Assembly: GCA_947474205.1 (NCBI GenBank)
Contig: CANJIC010000107.1
Span: 1-6,959 of the forward strand
Direction of reading: 5' to 3'
DNA: 6,959 nucleotides
From: Planctomycetaceae bacterium
Lineage (GTDB): Bacteria; Planctomycetota; Phycisphaerae; Phycisphaerales; SM1A02
This document shows, in pieces, positions 5,412 through 6,959 of this stretch. The notes under the pieces were generated by a model, which worked only from the letters and a program-made list of their open reading frames with translations, was not told the DNA's origin and ran no database searches. The translations under genes and the position numbers were made by a program. Each line of letters begins with the position of its first letter. The first letter of the stretch is position 1.

Positions 5412-6943
5412 TTTCCTAAGAAAATATTCGCGGCTCGATAAACCGGTCCAGCTCCCATGGTCACCACAACATCGCCAGCTTGCGCAATCTCATTAAGCCG
5501 AGCGGCGCCCGCTTCAATCGTGCCCACGCATTCCACCGTTCCACCATGCTTGCGAATTCGGTCGGCGACATCCTGGCTTGATACCAGCGCACGCTCGCTC
5601 TGCGCGTCGCGAACAAAGTGAATGTCCGTTAGCAGCACGTGATCTGCGGCGCCAAAGCACGCGCCAAAATCCTCCAGCAGCAGGCGCGTGCGACTGTGTT
5701 GATGCGGCTGGAATAAACAGATCAATTTGCGCGGTTTTGTGGCATTTTTCAAAGCCTCCAATGTCACGCGCACCTCCGTTGGATGGTGTCCATAGTCGTC
5801 GTACACGCGAATGCTTTGCGCTGCAATTTTTCGCTCGCCAACAAATTCAAGGCGGCGGTCAACGCCGGCGAACGAAGCCAACGCCTCTTGCACTCTGGCG
5901 TGATCGGCGCCAAGTTTCAGCGCCATAATTCCCGCGCCCGCGCCGTTGAGCACGTTGTGCGCGCCAAACAATTTTGGTTGCCATCGAAGTATTTCTTGTT
6001 GCTTGTCACGCACGCGCGCCATGCCGTTGGCCGCCATCTCAACCACGTAATCAGCAGCGGGATGCCAGCCGAATGTTTTAATATTGGCGGTCACGTCGCG
6101 CGTCACGCGCTCGCGTTGCGCGCCTTCGTGCGCGATCAACAAGTATCCACCATCCACCGCGGCGGGCAGACGGCGCGCGAACACATGGAATGATTCAATG
6201 ATCTCATCAAGCGACTTGTAGCAATCCAAATGGTCGCTCTCCACATTGTTGATGATGGCCGTGGTGGGATGCAATTGGTGAAATGAGCGGTCAAACTCGC
6301 ATGATTCGCTGACTAGAAATCCTGGCTTGTGCGAGTAGGGACCCTTGGAAAGAATGGCCGCGCCGGCGCGCGCGCTTCCGCCCAATGAAGCGCATGTGGC
6401 GCCAGCAATAAATCCTGGATCAAATCCTGCGTGCAACAAACACCATGTCAACATGCATGTGGTGGTGCTCTTGCCGTGGGTTCCTGCAACGCACACCGCG
6501 GTGTGTCCAAGTTGCAACAAGCCAAGCGCCTGCGCGTAACTGCGCACAGGAATATTTCTTTTCGCCGCCGCGACCAGATGCGGGTGATCAGATTTTGCGG
6601 CGGCCGTGGCGATCACCAATTCGCAATTGGCTGGAAGATACTCTGTCTCACCAACTGAAATTTCAAATCCTTCCGCCTGCAGCGCCTTCACCGCGGGACT
6701 AGCTTCGCTGTCGCCGCCGCTCACCATGGCCGCGCGCTTTTTGAGCAAGCGCGCCAGTCCGCTTACGCCAGTTCCGCCCGCGCCCACAAGCCAAATCCGC
6801 CGACCTTGCAATCCGTTCGCATTGGAAAACCACTCGCATAGCGGATCGTTCTTCACGCCAATCATCGTAGGAACTTTTGCGGATTGTTCGTGCCTGAATT
6901 GTGTGATTTGCGCCATGAACTCACCATCGGCAGAGCGGGGCAT
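5408..6943 (-). CDS. murC: UDP-N-acetylmuramate--L-alanine ligase
   Basis: This cytoplasmic Mur ligase adds L-alanine to UDP-MurNAc using ATP. Domains in order are: a UDP-binding Rossmann domain with VGAGGTGVSGLA (53-64); the ATPase domain with the P-loop GTHGKSTTT (154-162), ESCEFDRSF (213-221, replacing the common ESDESDGSF-like motif), NNVESDHLD (232-240) and FGAHNVLN (326-333); and the C-terminal domain with YDDYGHHPTE (381-390), the hallmark separating MurC from other Mur ligases, and FQPHQHSRTR (411-420). At 511 residues it is longer than most MurC proteins, mainly because about 45 residues precede the glycine-rich loop. An in-frame TAA (6950-6952) lies just before the ATG at 6943, so this is the longest possible form, but no ribosome site precedes it. 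The ATG at 6916 follows GGTGAG (6920-6925) and may be the true start; the ATG at 6865 is also possible. It ends in a 4-base overlap with murB. Confidence 0.96.
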   Translation of the reverse strand: MPRSADGEFMAQITQFRHEQSAKVPTMIGVKNDPLCEWFSNANGLQGRRIWLVGAGGTGVSGLARLLKKRAAMVSGGDSEASPAVKALQAEGFEISVGETEYLPANCELVIATAAAKSDHPHLVAAAKRNIPVRSYAQALGLLQLGHTAVCVAGTHGKSTTTCMLTWCLLHAGFDPGFIAGATCASLGGSARAGAAILSKGPYSHKPGFLVSESCEFDRSFHQLHPTTAIINNVESDHLDCYKSLDEIIESFHVFARRLPAAVDGGYLLIAHEGAQRERVTRDVTANIKTFGWHPAADYVVEMAANGMARVRDKQQEILRWQPKLFGAHNVLNGAGAGIMALKLGADHARVQEALASFAGVDRRLEFVGERKIAAQSIRVYDDYGHHPTEVRVTLEALKNATKPRKLICLFQPHQHSRTRLLLEDFGACFGAADHVLLTDIHFVRDAQSERALVSSQDVADRIRKHGGTVECVGTIEAGAARLNEIAQAGDVVVTMGAGPVYRAANIFLGK

Positions 6944-6959
6944 GCGGGGTTAAAACCCA

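Noticed and set aside
5783..6193. 136-codon plus-strand frame opposite murC
   Set aside because: It is an antisense shadow of MurC with no family signature or ribosome site.
6944..6959. GGGTT/AACCC inverted repeat at the right edge
   Set aside because: A two-base loop cannot form a stable hairpin as written, and too little sequence is available beyond the edge to judge.

Overview
This window carries seven genes, all on the minus strand and packed end to end. It looks like the distal part of a division/cell-wall (dcw) gene cluster of a Gram-negative-type bacterium. In transcription order, from the high-coordinate end down, they are murC, murB, ddl, an ftsQ-like gene, an unrecognised six-helix membrane protein, greA, and cls, which runs off the left edge. 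No RNA gene, mobile element, CRISPR array or convincing terminator was seen. Base composition and codon style look uniform throughout, with no sign of recent transfer.

Region 3550-6943 is the classic murC-murB-ddl block. MurC adds L-alanine to UDP-MurNAc. MurB makes the UDP-MurNAc that MurC uses. Ddl makes the D-Ala-D-Ala dipeptide that completes the pentapeptide. The genes are translationally coupled (GTGA overlap murC/murB, TAATG overlap murB/ddl). Region 2527-3405 encodes a single-pass membrane protein at the place and with the layout of FtsQ, but its C-terminal half is divergent and contains eight cysteines. Where most bacteria continue with ftsA and ftsZ, this window continues with an unknown membrane protein (1785-2456), the transcript-cleavage factor gene greA (1264-1731) and a ClsA-type cardiolipin synthase gene (1-1254). 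The gaps are 144, 70, 53 and 9 bases, so one long operon is plausible. A weak promoter candidate lies in the 144-base gap.

Organism: a dcw block that keeps murC-murB-ddl-ftsQ but has no ftsA/ftsZ after ftsQ, a MurC with the CEFDRSF variant, a Ddl starting with a GGPDAEREVS-like motif, and a strongly divergent ftsQ together suggest Planctomycetota, most likely a Phycisphaerae-like lineage that lacks FtsZ. This is inference from gene order and motifs, not a database result. Four of the genes (murC, murB, ddl, greA) and the cls fragment are ordinary family members. The items worth a second look are the cysteine-rich FtsQ-like protein and the unknown membrane protein occupying the ftsA/ftsZ position.
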